From assembly GCA_937896235.1 (NCBI GenBank), contig CALBMX010000100.1:1-64000 (forward strand): 64,000 nt of DNA. The letters run 5' to 3'. Below, one piece after another: positions 1 through 9,382 of this stretch. This DNA comes from an uncultured bacterium. GTDB taxonomy: Bacteria; Planctomycetota; UBA1135; GCA-002686595. The position numbers and the translations under genes are program-made. The notes under the pieces were generated by a model. The model did not search any database. It was not told where the DNA came from and saw nothing but the letters and a program-made list of their open reading frames with translations. Within the stretch, counting starts at the first letter, position 1. Each line of letters opens with the position of its first letter.

Positions 1-343
1 GCCTCAGGATTCTTGGGTCTGACCAGACCAGTTGGCGCCCGCGAACGCCATTGTTTCAGGTGCATCCCAAGGGGTGCCCATTCATCGTCCACAACAAAAT
101 GGGCCTGCCCAGCGCACGAGCTTCCAAAACTGCGGGCCAAAACTGGTTGCGCCAACCGATGTCTTCGAACTTGCGCTCCGAATCCGAAGGGCGGATAAAG
201 CTCGCCCACTCCTCAAGGTTGTCAGCTCCGACGACCTGAGAGATCGGCGCTGCTCGAGCTGCCTCTTGAAAGAGCGCCCCAGGCGGAGCGGGACTTTGGG
301 GAGCAAGGGCGGCCTGGACTAAAAAAAGTAGGAGAGGAAACAT
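1..343 (-). CDS. Thioredoxin-like secreted protein, candidate selenoprotein (partial)
   Basis: From the Met at 343 the product begins with a signal peptide (MFPLLLFLVQAALA), followed by a region resembling the first half of a thioredoxin fold, with a buried strand GRPILLWTMNG and then HPLGCT. The frame meets TGA at 56-58. Behind it translation stays open to the window edge for 18 codons (NNGVRGRQLVWSDPRILR), which looks like a further beta-strand. I read the TGA as selenocysteine in a Cys-Thr-Sec motif (residues 94-96) because a GGUC-loop hairpin follows at 16-29. If TGA is a true stop, the product is only 95 residues and ends at the presumed redox site. An in-frame start at 388 adds 15 residues ahead of the signal peptide and is less likely. 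Function beyond a redox-type fold is unknown. Confidence 0.6.
16..29 (-). promoter_or_regulatory. Candidate bacterial SECIS hairpin
   Basis: On the minus strand, counting the base after TGA 56-58 as +1, bases +27 to +40 fold into a perfect 5-bp stem GGUCU/AGACC closed by a GGUC tetraloop at +32 to +35. The hairpin at 13255-13272 has the same loop sequence at the same distance. GGUC is also in the apical loop of the known E. coli fdhF SECIS. No SelB or SelC is visible in this window. Confidence 0.45.
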
Positions 344-653
344 ATGCCGAGACGATACTAAAAGTGAGTCAAGTCTGTGACTCTCCAAACCAACGCCCTC
401 CCCAAGGCAAAGGAGGGACCTCCCCCAGCTGTGAGGACCAAAATCCGTACAGGTGCACTCCCCCGACCGTATAAGGCTAGGGTCGTTTTGAAGGACGCCG
501 CCCCCCCCTCGATACGTATCGATTCGGGGGGGGGCCCTTGGGCACCGGATAAAAGGGTGGCGAACAGATTTCCAGCAAGATCGGTATTAATCGCTTATGC
601 TGCCTCCTCTATTTAGGCGAGCAACTCCCCTCCCATATTCACTGCATACAGTC
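344..653. other. Intergenic region with strong inverted repeat
   Basis: No convincing gene. It separates the minus-strand thioredoxin-like gene from the plus-strand lectin gene and should hold both promoters, though I cannot place a box with confidence. It contains the long palindrome at 501-533 and a small hairpin (CGACC at 464-468 with GGTCG at 481-485) followed by four T residues. Confidence 0.5.
501..533. repeat. GC-rich inverted repeat around a 14-bp palindrome
   Basis: A perfect palindrome TCGATACGTATCGA (509-522) is flanked by eight C residues (501-508) and, after three unpaired bases, a run of nine G residues (526-534). As RNA or extruded DNA this would form a very stable hairpin. 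It lies about 120 bp upstream of the lectin gene. It could be an operator or a processing site; the role is unknown. Confidence 0.5.
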
Positions 654-2465
654 ATGCCGAATCTCAAATTCCTAGCGCTCTTTTCAGCGCTCCTCTTGGC
701 AACGCCCAATACGGGCGCGCAAACCGGCGTCTCTCATCAATATCGTCCTGGCGAAGTCAAAATCGACGTCTGGAGTGGACACGGACCCAAAGGAGGGCTG
801 GACTCGGCAGTCACCATGCTCGTCGGGCCAACTTTCGGGATTCCACACCCCTTGAAAGCAGTCGACTTCGCTGCGGCGAAAGCGGGACCTCCAGCTTCGA
901 TTCTTCTCTCGCCGCCATGGACTACGCAGTCGCTGCCCTCCCTCCCTATAGCGAATTACAACGCCCCTGATCAGGCGTCGGGGGCTGGCACTAGCCAACT
1001 CTCCGCATTGTACGCCGTGGATTTCGAGGTGCCGACAAAGTCCATCTTCACCGCCTCCATGGACTTCACCTTTGTCGTCGATGACCACATTGGCAAGTTC
1101 GGAGGCTCCGGCGTCTACATCAACGGCAAGCCGATACCAGGCACGGGCGTCCAGTTCGGCGGCCCTCTGCCCATCACCTGGAAAGACATCAACGTCGCCC
1201 GCTTCTTGCGTCCAGGCACAAACACGATGTACGTGTACACCGAAAACCCCGGCGGTTTCGGGGGCCTGATCTTCCACGCAAACCTCACCGTCAACCCCGT
1301 CGCAGCCGACGAGTGTGAATCCGCGCTGCAGGCGTTCCTGGGAAGCAACGCAGGTTCGACAAAAGGTTTCACGACGAGCCCCTCCTCCGCCGCATGTAGT
1401 GTCGAAAACGACAGGTGGTACTACTTCGTTCCTCCGGAATCGGGAACTCTCAGCGCGACGGTGGACTTCAAGGGTGGCGCCGGTTACACCCCGTCCTTGG
1501 GTATGTTCACTGGATCTTGCGGCTCTCTTTCACCGATGGCCTGCGCTGTTGCAAGTGGACCAGCCATGGACGCAACTTGGTCTGGACCCGTCCACGCGGG
1601 GCAGCCGATTTTGATCTCAGTCGGAGGGGCAACCGCTGGTGTCACGGGCAACTTTGACCTGGTGCTCGACATCACGCCAAACACCTCTGCCTTGGTCTAT
1701 GCGGGCAATGGGCACCTTTACATGCTAACGCCCACGCAGATGGACATCACTGGTGCGCGTGCCTTTGCTGCTTCACAAGGTGGCTATCTTGTCGCGATCA
1801 ACGATGCCGCTGAGAATGCTTGGGTTGCAAGCAAGATGAGCGCTTCGGATAAGGTCTGGTTGGGCCTTAGCGACGAGATCACCGAGGGCGTTTTCCTGTG
1901 GGACAGTGGCGAGCCGTTCATCTATAGCTCTTGGAATGCGGGTGAGCCGAACGACTCGGCAACATGCGCAGGTGAAGATCACGTCGAGACCGTCGGCGGA
2001 GGTTACTGGAACGACCTAACTTCGGGTCCGAACCCATGTAACTCAGGAATTCACTTCGGCTTGGTCGAGATCCCTGCAGCTGGCCTCGCTAGCGTGACAG
2101 AGCTCGGCGGAGCTTGCGGCTATGACCCACAGCAACCGTACCTCTATTCCGAAGTACACGTGCTTGGATCGTTTGTCGACATGGCCGTCCTCGACGCTCC
2201 TCCCGGCGAGCTGATCTTGATGGTTTCAAGTGACCCGGCGGCCGCGCCAGTTCCGATTGGTGCCTGCATCGACTTCATCGATCCCGCTACGGCATCGATC
2301 GTGACAGGCGTAGTCGCAAACGAGTACGGCTCAGCGTTCTTGTCGACGTCCGTACCAAGTAGTCCTGTGCTTATGGGAACGTTCCAAGTTTGGCAAGCGC
2401 AGCTGCCCTTGGTCCCGACCGGCGTGCAGTACTCCAACGCGCTTGAGATGAAGTTCGGCAACTAG
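654..2465 (+). CDS. Secreted protein with C-type lectin domain
   Basis: A 603-residue product with a Sec signal peptide (MPNLKFLALFSALLLATPNTGAQ). Residues about 130-215 resemble a carbohydrate-binding beta-sandwich that starts with a phrase on an introduced ligand platform (VYINGKPIPG). A second beta-rich region with paired Cys follows at about 220-345. A C-type lectin domain lies at about 348-473. It has the sugar and calcium motif EPN (near 430, in WNAGEPND) and the WND motif (near 452, in YWNDL), so Ca2+-dependent binding of mannose-type sugars is likely. The C-terminal 130 residues are another beta domain. The start was chosen because the signal peptide begins there; an in-frame upstream ATG at 597 adds 19 non-signal residues. 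It stands alone, followed by a strong terminator. Confidence 0.85.
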   Translation: MPNLKFLALFSALLLATPNTGAQTGVSHQYRPGEVKIDVWSGHGPKGGLDSAVTMLVGPTFGIPHPLKAVDFAAAKAGPPASILLSPPWTTQSLPSLPIANYNAPDQASGAGTSQLSALYAVDFEVPTKSIFTASMDFTFVVDDHIGKFGGSGVYINGKPIPGTGVQFGGPLPITWKDINVARFLRPGTNTMYVYTENPGGFGGLIFHANLTVNPVAADECESALQAFLGSNAGSTKGFTTSPSSAACSVENDRWYYFVPPESGTLSATVDFKGGAGYTPSLGMFTGSCGSLSPMACAVASGPAMDATWSGPVHAGQPILISVGGATAGVTGNFDLVLDITPNTSALVYAGNGHLYMLTPTQMDITGARAFAASQGGYLVAINDAAENAWVASKMSASDKVWLGLSDEITEGVFLWDSGEPFIYSSWNAGEPNDSATCAGEDHVETVGGGYWNDLTSGPNPCNSGIHFGLVEIPAAGLASVTELGGACGYDPQQPYLYSEVHVLGSFVDMAVLDAPPGELILMVSSDPAAAPVPIGACIDFIDPATASIVTGVVANEYGSAFLSTSVPSSPVLMGTFQVWQAQLPLVPTGVQYSNALEMKFGN

Positions 2466-2484
2466 AGTCCCCTGGGACAAAATG

Positions 2485-2529
2485 AGAGCGGGGCGTCCTG
2501 GGCTAGTGCCTCGGACGCCCCGCTCTTTT
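2485..2529 (+). terminator. Rho-independent terminator of the lectin gene
   Basis: A perfect 14-bp stem (2485-2498 with 2513-2526, AGAGCGGGGCGTCC and its complement) encloses a 14-nt loop and runs into TTTT. It lies 20 bp behind the lectin stop codon. Confidence 0.9.
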
Positions 2530-2904
2530 GCATACATGCTGCATTCGCCTCGCTAACCACAAGCTGTGCGGCCTCCGACTCCCCTGCGCTCCGTCTCCAG
2601 GCGCACAGGTAGGAGAGCCGCACGTCTGTTGCGGCATCTTCACCCCTCCTCCTTACCTAACTCTCAAATCGACTGGACGCGCTTTCGGGGGCACGCCAGA
2701 GGCATTTGCAGTTCCTAGAGACCCAGGTTGCCCCTGTGAACTTCGCGCCGTTCGGCGCCACCCCATCTAGGGATCCCCGGGGGGATTCGGCGGCAGTGTG
2801 GCCCCGGCTTGCAACGCAGGGGCCTGGGAGAACTAGGCCGTGGCGCAGCTCCCCCCCAAGAAGTGATTGGGTGCGCTCCGCTTTATCCTGCGGACGGGAC
2901 CTAA
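2530..2904. other. Intergenic region, no gene seen
   Basis: It lies between the ends of two convergent genes. Short open frames here have no recognisable motif. A small perfect inverted repeat (ATCCCC at 2773-2778, GGGGAT at 2781-2786) is the only structure noticed. Confidence 0.5.
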
Positions 2905-2941
2905 GGAAGAAGGCCAGCCTCAGGGTTGCTGAGACTGGCCT
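2905..2941 (-). terminator. Terminator of the parvulin-like gene
   Basis: Arms 2911-2923 and 2929-2941 pair over 13 bp with one mismatch around a 5-nt loop. Read on the minus strand the hairpin is followed by a T-rich stretch (TTCTTCCTT). It lies about 47 bp downstream of the minus-strand gene ending at 2988. Confidence 0.75.
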
Positions 2942-2987
2942 CTGAATGGACTGCCGATCGTTTCCGAATCGGCATGGCTCTGTGGAT

Positions 2988-4874
2988 CTACTTACCCAGG
3001 ACGAACTTCGCGTCGGTCAAGTGATCGTTGACCCACTTGCGAATCACCCACTCCTTGTGCTCGTGTATAACCAAGTCCATAACGTCCTCATACTCCTCCT
3101 CCAACTTGCCCAAGTGGGCTGAGTTGACACGGGCAACAACGTAGCCGATGGAGGTCTTCCAGGGTTTGCTAACCTCGCCTTCACCCAACCGGACGATGGC
3201 GTTGCGCAATGCGCTGGCGGCGTTGATATGGTCTCGGCTGATCGTCTGACGCAGGACCTGGGTGGTCATCGCTACGGAGTCGCTGAATTCACCCATGCCG
3301 AACTCTTGGACAAAGGTGTCCGCGACTTGCTGGTTGAATCCTGTGCGGTAGCCCTCAGCGATTTTTCGGTTCTGGGCCATACGCAGCTTGGTGAAGCTCT
3401 CGCCAGCGTTGACTTTCTCCAGGAATGCGTCGGCCTCGGCTTTTGCTTGGGCCCAATCGGATGGCGAGTTCAAGCCATTCGCAGGGTTGACCTGAGGGAA
3501 GAGTGCAATCTCGAGGTTCGGGACCCAGCCGAGTACAAAGAAGCTGTTTGCATCAAAATACTCGCGCAGCGTGTCGTCGTTTTGCCAACCCTCTTCCTGC
3601 AGGCCCAAGATGCCCTCGGTGATCGCCAAGTCGTTGCGATAGAACTCGCGATCGGCGAAGCCCCGGATCTGCAACTTGAAGTCCAGCTGCATGAATGAGT
3701 TGAGCTCGGCTAGGTACTCGGCCGCGAATTTGCGCCAGCTTTGGCCAGCGGTGGGCAGAGCGCCCTCTTGAGCCAGCTTGGCTTTGATCACTTTAGACCA
3801 GATCACGTCGCGCAGCTCGGTCTCCATGAAGTTGCGCGTAAAGGTCGGCTCTAGCAAGCTAAAGATTTCGTCGATCATGATGTACTCAACCTGTTCGCCT
3901 TGCTCCCATGGCGGCAAGACAGCGCCCTCTTGCAAGGGACCCGTATAAACGCCCATGAGAGCGCCCTCGGGCATGTTTTGATCCAGGCTGGTCCAGGTGC
4001 GACGGAAGCGGATGTCATTGCCGATCCGACTAAACAGGAAGGACATCGGGTCGACAAACGCCGGCACTGGAGCACCGTAGTTGCCATCACCAGTCTTTCT
4101 GCCGTTTGCAAGGATCTGAGAGCTCATGAGCTCGCCCAGTCGCGTTGCATCCTGAATCTCTTGTTCGTTGGTGAACAATCGCGAGACGCCCAACGGCAGC
4201 TCGTCGACCGTTTCAACCGGGGGGAAGAAGGCCAGGATAGCCTCGACCATCTGGCGGCGAATGCCCTCCACCGCGTCAAGCGGAAGTTGTAATTGAAGGG
4301 AGAGGTTGGCCAGAACGTGCTCTCTCGGCAAACCCGTCTGGACGCAGGAGTCGTCGAAATAGCGGGTCCACTCTGCGTCGCTCAAGCCGAAAGGAATCCC
4401 TGTCTCCAAGGCAGCCATCTTGCCCATAATTGCATAGACATGGCTGTGAAGCACAGCCTTACCACGCTTCAGTGCGACCCAACTGTGCAGGTCACGCGAG
4501 GTGATGTCGATGCCATCCACCGTGCAAAGCACGTCCTTGCTGAAATCGATTCCGCTCAAGTCGAAGTCCCAAGCGTCCTCCATCTTGACCAGGTTGGCCT
4601 CGGAAAGTCCCTCACGCCAGGAATAGTCCGCCGCCGCAGCTAAGAGGTCGACCATGTTCTCGGGAATGTGCGCGGTGATCTCACCGTTTGCCCCTTGGAT
4701 GGTACGTGTCGTCCCCTTGCCGGTCTGGGGCCGTTGACTCGATGGCTTGGCGAAGGTCGTCTCGGTACCCGGCCCGGCACCCGGAGCAGTGAGTTTGATG
4801 GGCTCTTCGCGCAAGAACCAAAAGAGGCCAAGCGAGGCGACGACAACGGCGAAGAAGATCAGGATAGATCGCAT
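2988..4874 (-). CDS. Membrane-anchored SurA/PpiC-like chaperone
   Basis: A 628-residue protein with one N-terminal membrane segment or signal anchor (residues 2-21, ILIFFAVVVASLGLFWFL) and an otherwise soluble, exported body. Residues about 110-220 have the character of a SurA N-terminal region, with CTVDGIDITSRDL like the VNGxxIT entry motif. The C-terminal 130 residues resemble a parvulin domain: LGEGEVSKPWKTSIGYVVAR matches the family phrase for substrate-dependent closure (GEVSxPxxTxxGY). A peptidyl-prolyl isomerase or holdase role in folding envelope proteins is inferred. The similarity is distant, so activity is uncertain. It is monocistronic with its own terminator. Confidence 0.6.
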   Translation of the reverse strand: MRSILIFFAVVVASLGLFWFLREEPIKLTAPGAGPGTETTFAKPSSQRPQTGKGTTRTIQGANGEITAHIPENMVDLLAAAADYSWREGLSEANLVKMEDAWDFDLSGIDFSKDVLCTVDGIDITSRDLHSWVALKRGKAVLHSHVYAIMGKMAALETGIPFGLSDAEWTRYFDDSCVQTGLPREHVLANLSLQLQLPLDAVEGIRRQMVEAILAFFPPVETVDELPLGVSRLFTNEQEIQDATRLGELMSSQILANGRKTGDGNYGAPVPAFVDPMSFLFSRIGNDIRFRRTWTSLDQNMPEGALMGVYTGPLQEGAVLPPWEQGEQVEYIMIDEIFSLLEPTFTRNFMETELRDVIWSKVIKAKLAQEGALPTAGQSWRKFAAEYLAELNSFMQLDFKLQIRGFADREFYRNDLAITEGILGLQEEGWQNDDTLREYFDANSFFVLGWVPNLEIALFPQVNPANGLNSPSDWAQAKAEADAFLEKVNAGESFTKLRMAQNRKIAEGYRTGFNQQVADTFVQEFGMGEFSDSVAMTTQVLRQTISRDHINAASALRNAIVRLGEGEVSKPWKTSIGYVVARVNSAHLGKLEEEYEDVMDLVIHEHKEWVIRKWVNDHLTDAKFVLGK

Positions 4875-5144
4875 GATGAACTAGAGGGGAGAGGGACGAA
4901 TCTTGGGCGGGGAAACCTGTGACGCAGGAAGCCTAGCCCGAAATCCGGGCTGATGTAGACGTGGCACTAGCGAACCGCAAGGATTTTTGGTCTAAGACGC
5001 AATTCTGGCGCTTCGGGAGCCGTCAATGCGCTGGAATTCACTCCCTAGGCGCATAGGGCCGGCCCTGAATTACGCGCGCGGGTGAAAATTGTGAGCGGCA
5101 AATCTGGTGCGAGGTTCGTGCCAACCCCTGATAGACTCCCGCGC
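4875..5144. other. Divergent intergenic region
   Basis: It carries the promoters of the minus-strand chaperone and the plus-strand CMD-family gene; no box is clear. A perfect 6-bp inverted repeat, AGCCCG (4935-4940) and CGGGCT (4946-4951), with 5-nt spacing lies 61 bp from the chaperone start and could be an operator. Confidence 0.35.
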
Positions 5145-5762
5145 ATGACTAGCCTTGCACCTAAAACGGTCACACTGCTGCGCCTCTCCGTGGCGACGGT
5201 ACTCGGCGATTGGGACCTCCTAAGAGAGCTGAGGCTTGCGGCCGGTCCAGATGAGCCCGATAGATCGTGGCGCGAAGCCATCCTACAGACGCACCTGTTT
5301 GCAGGATTTCCGCGGCTGGTTGAGGCTTTTGGCGTCCTGGAAGAGGCGGGCGGCCTAGGACAGATCGATGACGACGAGCGCTCGGGCGTCCGCAGCGAAG
5401 AAGAGGACCTCAGCGCGGGGTACGAGTTCTTCGAGCGGGTCTACGGGCATCGAGCACCTCGGGTGCGCGAAATGCTAGAGAGCTACCATCCCGACTGGGG
5501 CCGGTGGATTCTGGGGCACGCCTACGGGCGTGTCCTCTCCCGGCCTGGGCTGGACGCTGCTGCACGCGAGCTTTGCGCGGTGGTTTCGCTCGCCGCGCTC
5601 TCTCAAGACCGCCAGCTGGCCAGTCATGCCCGGGGTGCTGTTCGCTGCGGCGCAACACCCCAGGACCTTTTGGACGCGCTCGCCGCCGTGGCAGACCGAC
5701 TCACGGAAGGCAACCTCGCGCGCGCCGAGAGGGTGATCCGAGCGTTCTCAAACGAAGGCTAG
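5145..5762 (+). CDS. Carboxymuconolactone decarboxylase family protein
   Basis: A 205-residue all-helical protein. The family core shows as WREAILQTHLFAGFPRLVEAF near residue 45 and ARELCAVVSLAALSQDRQLASHARGAVRCGAT near residues 145-175. The CxxC pair of the AhpD-type disulfide reductases is absent: it is replaced by SQDR, followed by a conserved SHxRGA. The protein is therefore closer to the PcaC/decarboxylase branch. Its substrate is unknown. The ATG at 5145 is preferred; a GTG at 5082 would add 21 residues with no family match. The stop overlaps the convergent kinase stop by 4 bp. Confidence 0.75.
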   Translation: MTSLAPKTVTLLRLSVATVLGDWDLLRELRLAAGPDEPDRSWREAILQTHLFAGFPRLVEAFGVLEEAGGLGQIDDDERSGVRSEEEDLSAGYEFFERVYGHRAPRVREMLESYHPDWGRWILGHAYGRVLSRPGLDAAARELCAVVSLAALSQDRQLASHARGAVRCGATPQDLLDALAAVADRLTEGNLARAERVIRAFSNEG

Positions 5763-8700
5763 CGCTTCGCGCGCACCCGAAGGCTGCGCAGGTGGATCTC
5801 TTCCCAGGAGCGAAGTTTGACCCCATACGTACCCGCGCCGCTCCCCGGCGGAGAGAGATCCGACTGCAAGACCTCGACACCATCGAAGAGAACTCGCACG
5901 CTGCCTCGGCGCTTGTCGATATCGAGACGCAACAGGCAGCCGACCCGCGCCGAATTGGTGTCGCCCCAATGCGGGTGCACCTTCGTGCCCTCCAAAAGCG
6001 CATTGTCCAAACGCTTCCCAGCGCCGGATCGCAGCAGCTCGAGCGCCTCCGCCGGCGTCCCTTTTGAAACGGCGAGCACACGCCCCGCCGCAGCGCCTTT
6101 CGGCGACGATAGAACCACATGGAACCCCAGTGCGCTCGCAATCAGCAGGCGCTCTTGGCCTGCGATGATCGGCTCCTCGATTTCGAACTCGACCGTGGTC
6201 ACTCCAGCGTCGACTTCTAAGGGCTTCCGTACGACAAGTGCCGGAACAAGCCTGCGCGCGAAATCTTCGTCACTTGCGAAATCCGCGGGGGCGCTCCACC
6301 CCGCACCATCGGGCATCCAATCCTCGCGCGAGATCCCGGGCAAGGTGGACTCTAAGACAAAGTCGTAAAACAGCTCGACTTGGCCCTCGTGGTGGAAGTT
6401 CACAATATCCTCGCCATAGGCACTCTGAAACTCTTCAAGTGTCGCGCGGCCTTCGGGCGCTTTCAAGATTTCGCGCAACTCGACCAGTCGAAGCTCAGAC
6501 TTCGCGATCAACGGAACGTCGCTGTACTCCGAAAGTAGCAGCTCGATCGATTCGAGAGCCCGCTCCGGGTAGTTCTTCAGCATCTCCTGCTGATTAGGCA
6601 TATCGAAAAACAACGTATTCCACTGCAGTTGAGCTTCGGAGCTACGACGCTTCTGATGCAGCTCATATTCGGTCCTAGCGTGCTCCAAGCTACGCAAGAA
6701 CTCGGCTGCTTTTGCACCGTACTCACTGTCGAGTGGCTGGCTTGTCAGCAAACCCAAAGCCAAGTTCGGGTTGCCCTCTCGCGCATGGAAAAACGCAGTT
6801 GCCAAGCGCGCCCAATCCTCATCTAAATCTAAGCTCGCCAGGCTGAGCACATCTTGCGGAGAGACCAGCTGGGAGTCGGCAGGCAGGCCCGTCTTTGGAA
6901 TGGCTAGATACATCAAGCGACTTCCCCCACCCGTCACGTCAAGGTGGAAACCGCCGGTCGGTGTACCGCCAATCACCTGCACTGTTCCTCCGGCAATCAC
7001 CTTAGAGCCGATCATTAACTCGAGGCGCTCACCGTGCATGGCTTCCAGTCGCTCCGAGGCCCGTCGCATCAATCGCTCGAGTAGCGACGCCTCCGTGATT
7101 CGCGCAAGGACTCGCGACTCCAAGTCGCGCCACCAAGGCTCGTTGACGCCCGTAGTGTTCGACGCAAGCCATTCCTGGCGTTGGCGCCAATACGCCCCCG
7201 CCTCATCGTAGCGCCTCCCTTTCCACGAAGGGCCGCTTGCTAGTTGGTCCAACCAGATCCCCATAGCATCCAGCGCATCTTGGCCAGACGAGCTAAGTCC
7301 AAGGGCCAAGCTCGCTTCGTACACCTCAAGATCAGATGCGCTATTCGCGAGCACGCCGAGCGCGAGCCCGCTCTCCTGCGTCATCATTTGATCCCGTTGC
7401 AGCCCGCGCGCCTCTAGCTCTTTCGCAAAGTCATCGCGCAACAGCGGGCCCGCACTCATCGGCTTGTGCGTCTTCTCCAGCTCGCGGAAGTACTCGCGCG
7501 ATGTGAACTCAACCCACCTCACAAGCTCGTCGTCGAGTGCACTCCAGCCACGCTGGAATTCGACCCGTTTCCCAGAGACCCGCGTCGTGATGGTCGCGAG
7601 CAGTCGCTCCTGACTCGCCTGGGGTAAACCCGTGAGCTCAAAGCCCATCTCCGTTGCTACGGCGCGTGATGTCATCGCCAGCTTCTCTCCGGCGTCGCGC
7701 CACCTGCTCTTCTCCAAGTAGAGCTCGACACCCGAAAGGAACTTACTCTCTAAATCGACCACCAGGCGCTCCCGCAACTTGGACTCCGCTTCGGAGAGTC
7801 GCGACTCAAGCTCGCTCGACAAGCGGTCGAGACGCACTTGGTATTCATAGGGAGCGCGTTTATGCGAGCGGCCCACCTGGGCCAGCAACGCACTTTCCAG
7901 GCTGGGTCCAAGAGCTCGCTCTGCCGAGGCAAAATCGCCAGCCGCAAGGGACTTGCGAAAGGCGTCCTCGCAAGCGCTATAGACACTGCGCAGGCGCTCG
8001 GCTTCGAGCGATTCCGCGCCGGAGAATATCGTCAGCCAACGGTCGAGATCATTCGCGGGTACCTGGACTTTCATATCGCGCAGGCGCTCGACCAGCACTG
8101 CGGGGGCTAGTCGCTCCGCTGCGGGAAAGTCCTCATTCAGCTGCCGGCCCAATTCCGTCAGAGGCTCAAACAGAGCGGGGCCGGTAGTGGCCTCCCACGG
8201 TCGCGCCCAAAGCAGATAAGCCCCGCAAAGTAAGACGGCCCCCATCGAAGAAAGAGCCGCGACTTTGACCGGGCTGGGACCGGCACCGGCGGTTGGCTCT
8301 AGGCTGGCTGCCCGCACTTTGGGCTTACGTCGCTCTCGGACTCGCTCTAGGTCCGTCAGCAGCTCGCGCGGGGTTTGATAGCGCTTTTCGAAATCCCGAC
8401 TTAGGCACTTGCGAATGACGAGACCAAGTCCACGCGACAGATCCGGCTCCAGCTCCAGGGGATCTGGAACGCGCCCGTAAAGAACGCCGGACAGGACCTC
8501 GGCAACATTCGCGCCGCTAAACGGTGGAGCACCGCAAACGGCGTGAAACATCGTCGCTCCAAATGACCAAATATCCGTCCGAATGTCGACGGCTGAGGGA
8601 TCGCGCGTCTGCTCGGGGCTGATGTAGTGAGGCGTACCGAGAGTGCCCTCAGAACCCGTCAGGCTTGGATCGTCATCGGCGAATGCGAGCCCCAGGTCCG

Positions 8701-9379
8701 CCAGTCGCGCACCCGAAACCTTGTCGATCAAAATATTGCCCGGCTTGATGTCGCGGTGCACAACACCGTTCTCCCAGATGTGCACAAGCGACTCACAGAG
8801 CGGGATGAAAAAGCGCAGCGCATCACGTTCGTTGAGGCGCCCTTCTTGCCTTAGCTTTAGAGCCAAGCTCGGTCCGTCCACGAGCTCCATGGCGAACCAC
8901 CAGCGGTCCCCGGTGCGCCCCATGTCGATCGCGGACACGATGTTCGGATGGGCGAGCCGCGCGGTTGTACGGGCCTCACGCTGAAGCCTGCGCACCATGC
9001 GCGGGCGCGTGGTGAGTTCGGCGTGAAGTACTTTTAATGCAACGAGGCGATCAACGGTCTCTTGCCGAGCGCGGTAGACCGTCCCCGTTGAACCGCGACC
9101 GATAACCCCTTCGATTTGATAGCCCGGGATCCGCAAACCACCCCCGCCCCGCTTCGGGGAGAGCTCGCGCACTGGAGGAGTCGGCGGAATGAGCTCGTCT
9201 TTGGACACTTCCGCCCCCTTTCCCCGGCTAGCTGGCGTCGTAATGTTTGGAAGCGCTGTGGCTGCAACAGAATCCTGAGTATCCGACGAGCTTGCGTCCC
9301 CCGTTTGGGTCTCACTCAACGAGTCCGTGGAGTCATCCATTTCGGCCCGCTCTGGGTTGAGAGGTGAATCGGAGCTCAT
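5759..9379 (-). CDS. Large transmembrane Ser/Thr protein kinase
   Basis: A 1206-residue Hanks-type kinase. Residues 1-85 are low-complexity Ser/Thr/Pro-rich. The kinase domain covers about 86-350: Gly loop IGRGSTGTVY (93-102), VALK lysine 116, VHRDIKPGN (207-215), metal motif ADLGLA with DLG at 228-230 instead of DFG, and GTPHYISPEQ activation segment (248-257). One membrane segment is at about 371-393. The roughly 800-residue C-terminal part is helical, with coiled-coil-like stretches rich in Glu, Arg and Leu. It ends in a beta-rich domain with the phrases GTKVHPHWGDTNSAR and GTYGVKLRSWEEIHLRSL, which resembles a concanavalin-like fold. Three bp separate it from the upstream FHA regulator gene, so the two are co-transcribed. 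It probably senses an envelope or cytoplasmic signal and phosphorylates Ser/Thr; targets are unknown. Confidence 0.9.
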   Translation of the reverse strand: MSSDSPLNPERAEMDDSTDSLSETQTGDASSSDTQDSVAATALPNITTPASRGKGAEVSKDELIPPTPPVRELSPKRGGGGLRIPGYQIEGVIGRGSTGTVYRARQETVDRLVALKVLHAELTTRPRMVRRLQREARTTARLAHPNIVSAIDMGRTGDRWWFAMELVDGPSLALKLRQEGRLNERDALRFFIPLCESLVHIWENGVVHRDIKPGNILIDKVSGARLADLGLAFADDDPSLTGSEGTLGTPHYISPEQTRDPSAVDIRTDIWSFGATMFHAVCGAPPFSGANVAEVLSGVLYGRVPDPLELEPDLSRGLGLVIRKCLSRDFEKRYQTPRELLTDLERVRERRKPKVRAASLEPTAGAGPSPVKVAALSSMGAVLLCGAYLLWARPWEATTGPALFEPLTELGRQLNEDFPAAERLAPAVLVERLRDMKVQVPANDLDRWLTIFSGAESLEAERLRSVYSACEDAFRKSLAAGDFASAERALGPSLESALLAQVGRSHKRAPYEYQVRLDRLSSELESRLSEAESKLRERLVVDLESKFLSGVELYLEKSRWRDAGEKLAMTSRAVATEMGFELTGLPQASQERLLATITTRVSGKRVEFQRGWSALDDELVRWVEFTSREYFRELEKTHKPMSAGPLLRDDFAKELEARGLQRDQMMTQESGLALGVLANSASDLEVYEASLALGLSSSGQDALDAMGIWLDQLASGPSWKGRRYDEAGAYWRQRQEWLASNTTGVNEPWWRDLESRVLARITEASLLERLMRRASERLEAMHGERLELMIGSKVIAGGTVQVIGGTPTGGFHLDVTGGGSRLMYLAIPKTGLPADSQLVSPQDVLSLASLDLDEDWARLATAFFHAREGNPNLALGLLTSQPLDSEYGAKAAEFLRSLEHARTEYELHQKRRSSEAQLQWNTLFFDMPNQQEMLKNYPERALESIELLLSEYSDVPLIAKSELRLVELREILKAPEGRATLEEFQSAYGEDIVNFHHEGQVELFYDFVLESTLPGISREDWMPDGAGWSAPADFASDEDFARRLVPALVVRKPLEVDAGVTTVEFEIEEPIIAGQERLLIASALGFHVVLSSPKGAAAGRVLAVSKGTPAEALELLRSGAGKRLDNALLEGTKVHPHWGDTNSARVGCLLRLDIDKRRGSVRVLFDGVEVLQSDLSPPGSGAGTYGVKLRSWEEIHLRSLRVRAKR

Positions 9380-9382
9380 CGG

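Noticed and set aside
377..616. 79-codon open frame between the first two genes
   Set aside because: It runs through the C/G-rich inverted repeat and has no motif, signal or ribosome site.
684..1277. 197-codon open frame antisense to the lectin gene
   Set aside because: It is antisense to a protein with signal peptide and clear domain structure; no recognisable features of its own.
5145..5762. AhpD-type peroxidase-linked disulfide reductase
   Set aside because: The CxxC motif that defines AhpD activity is missing; only the general carboxymuconolactone decarboxylase fold is supported.
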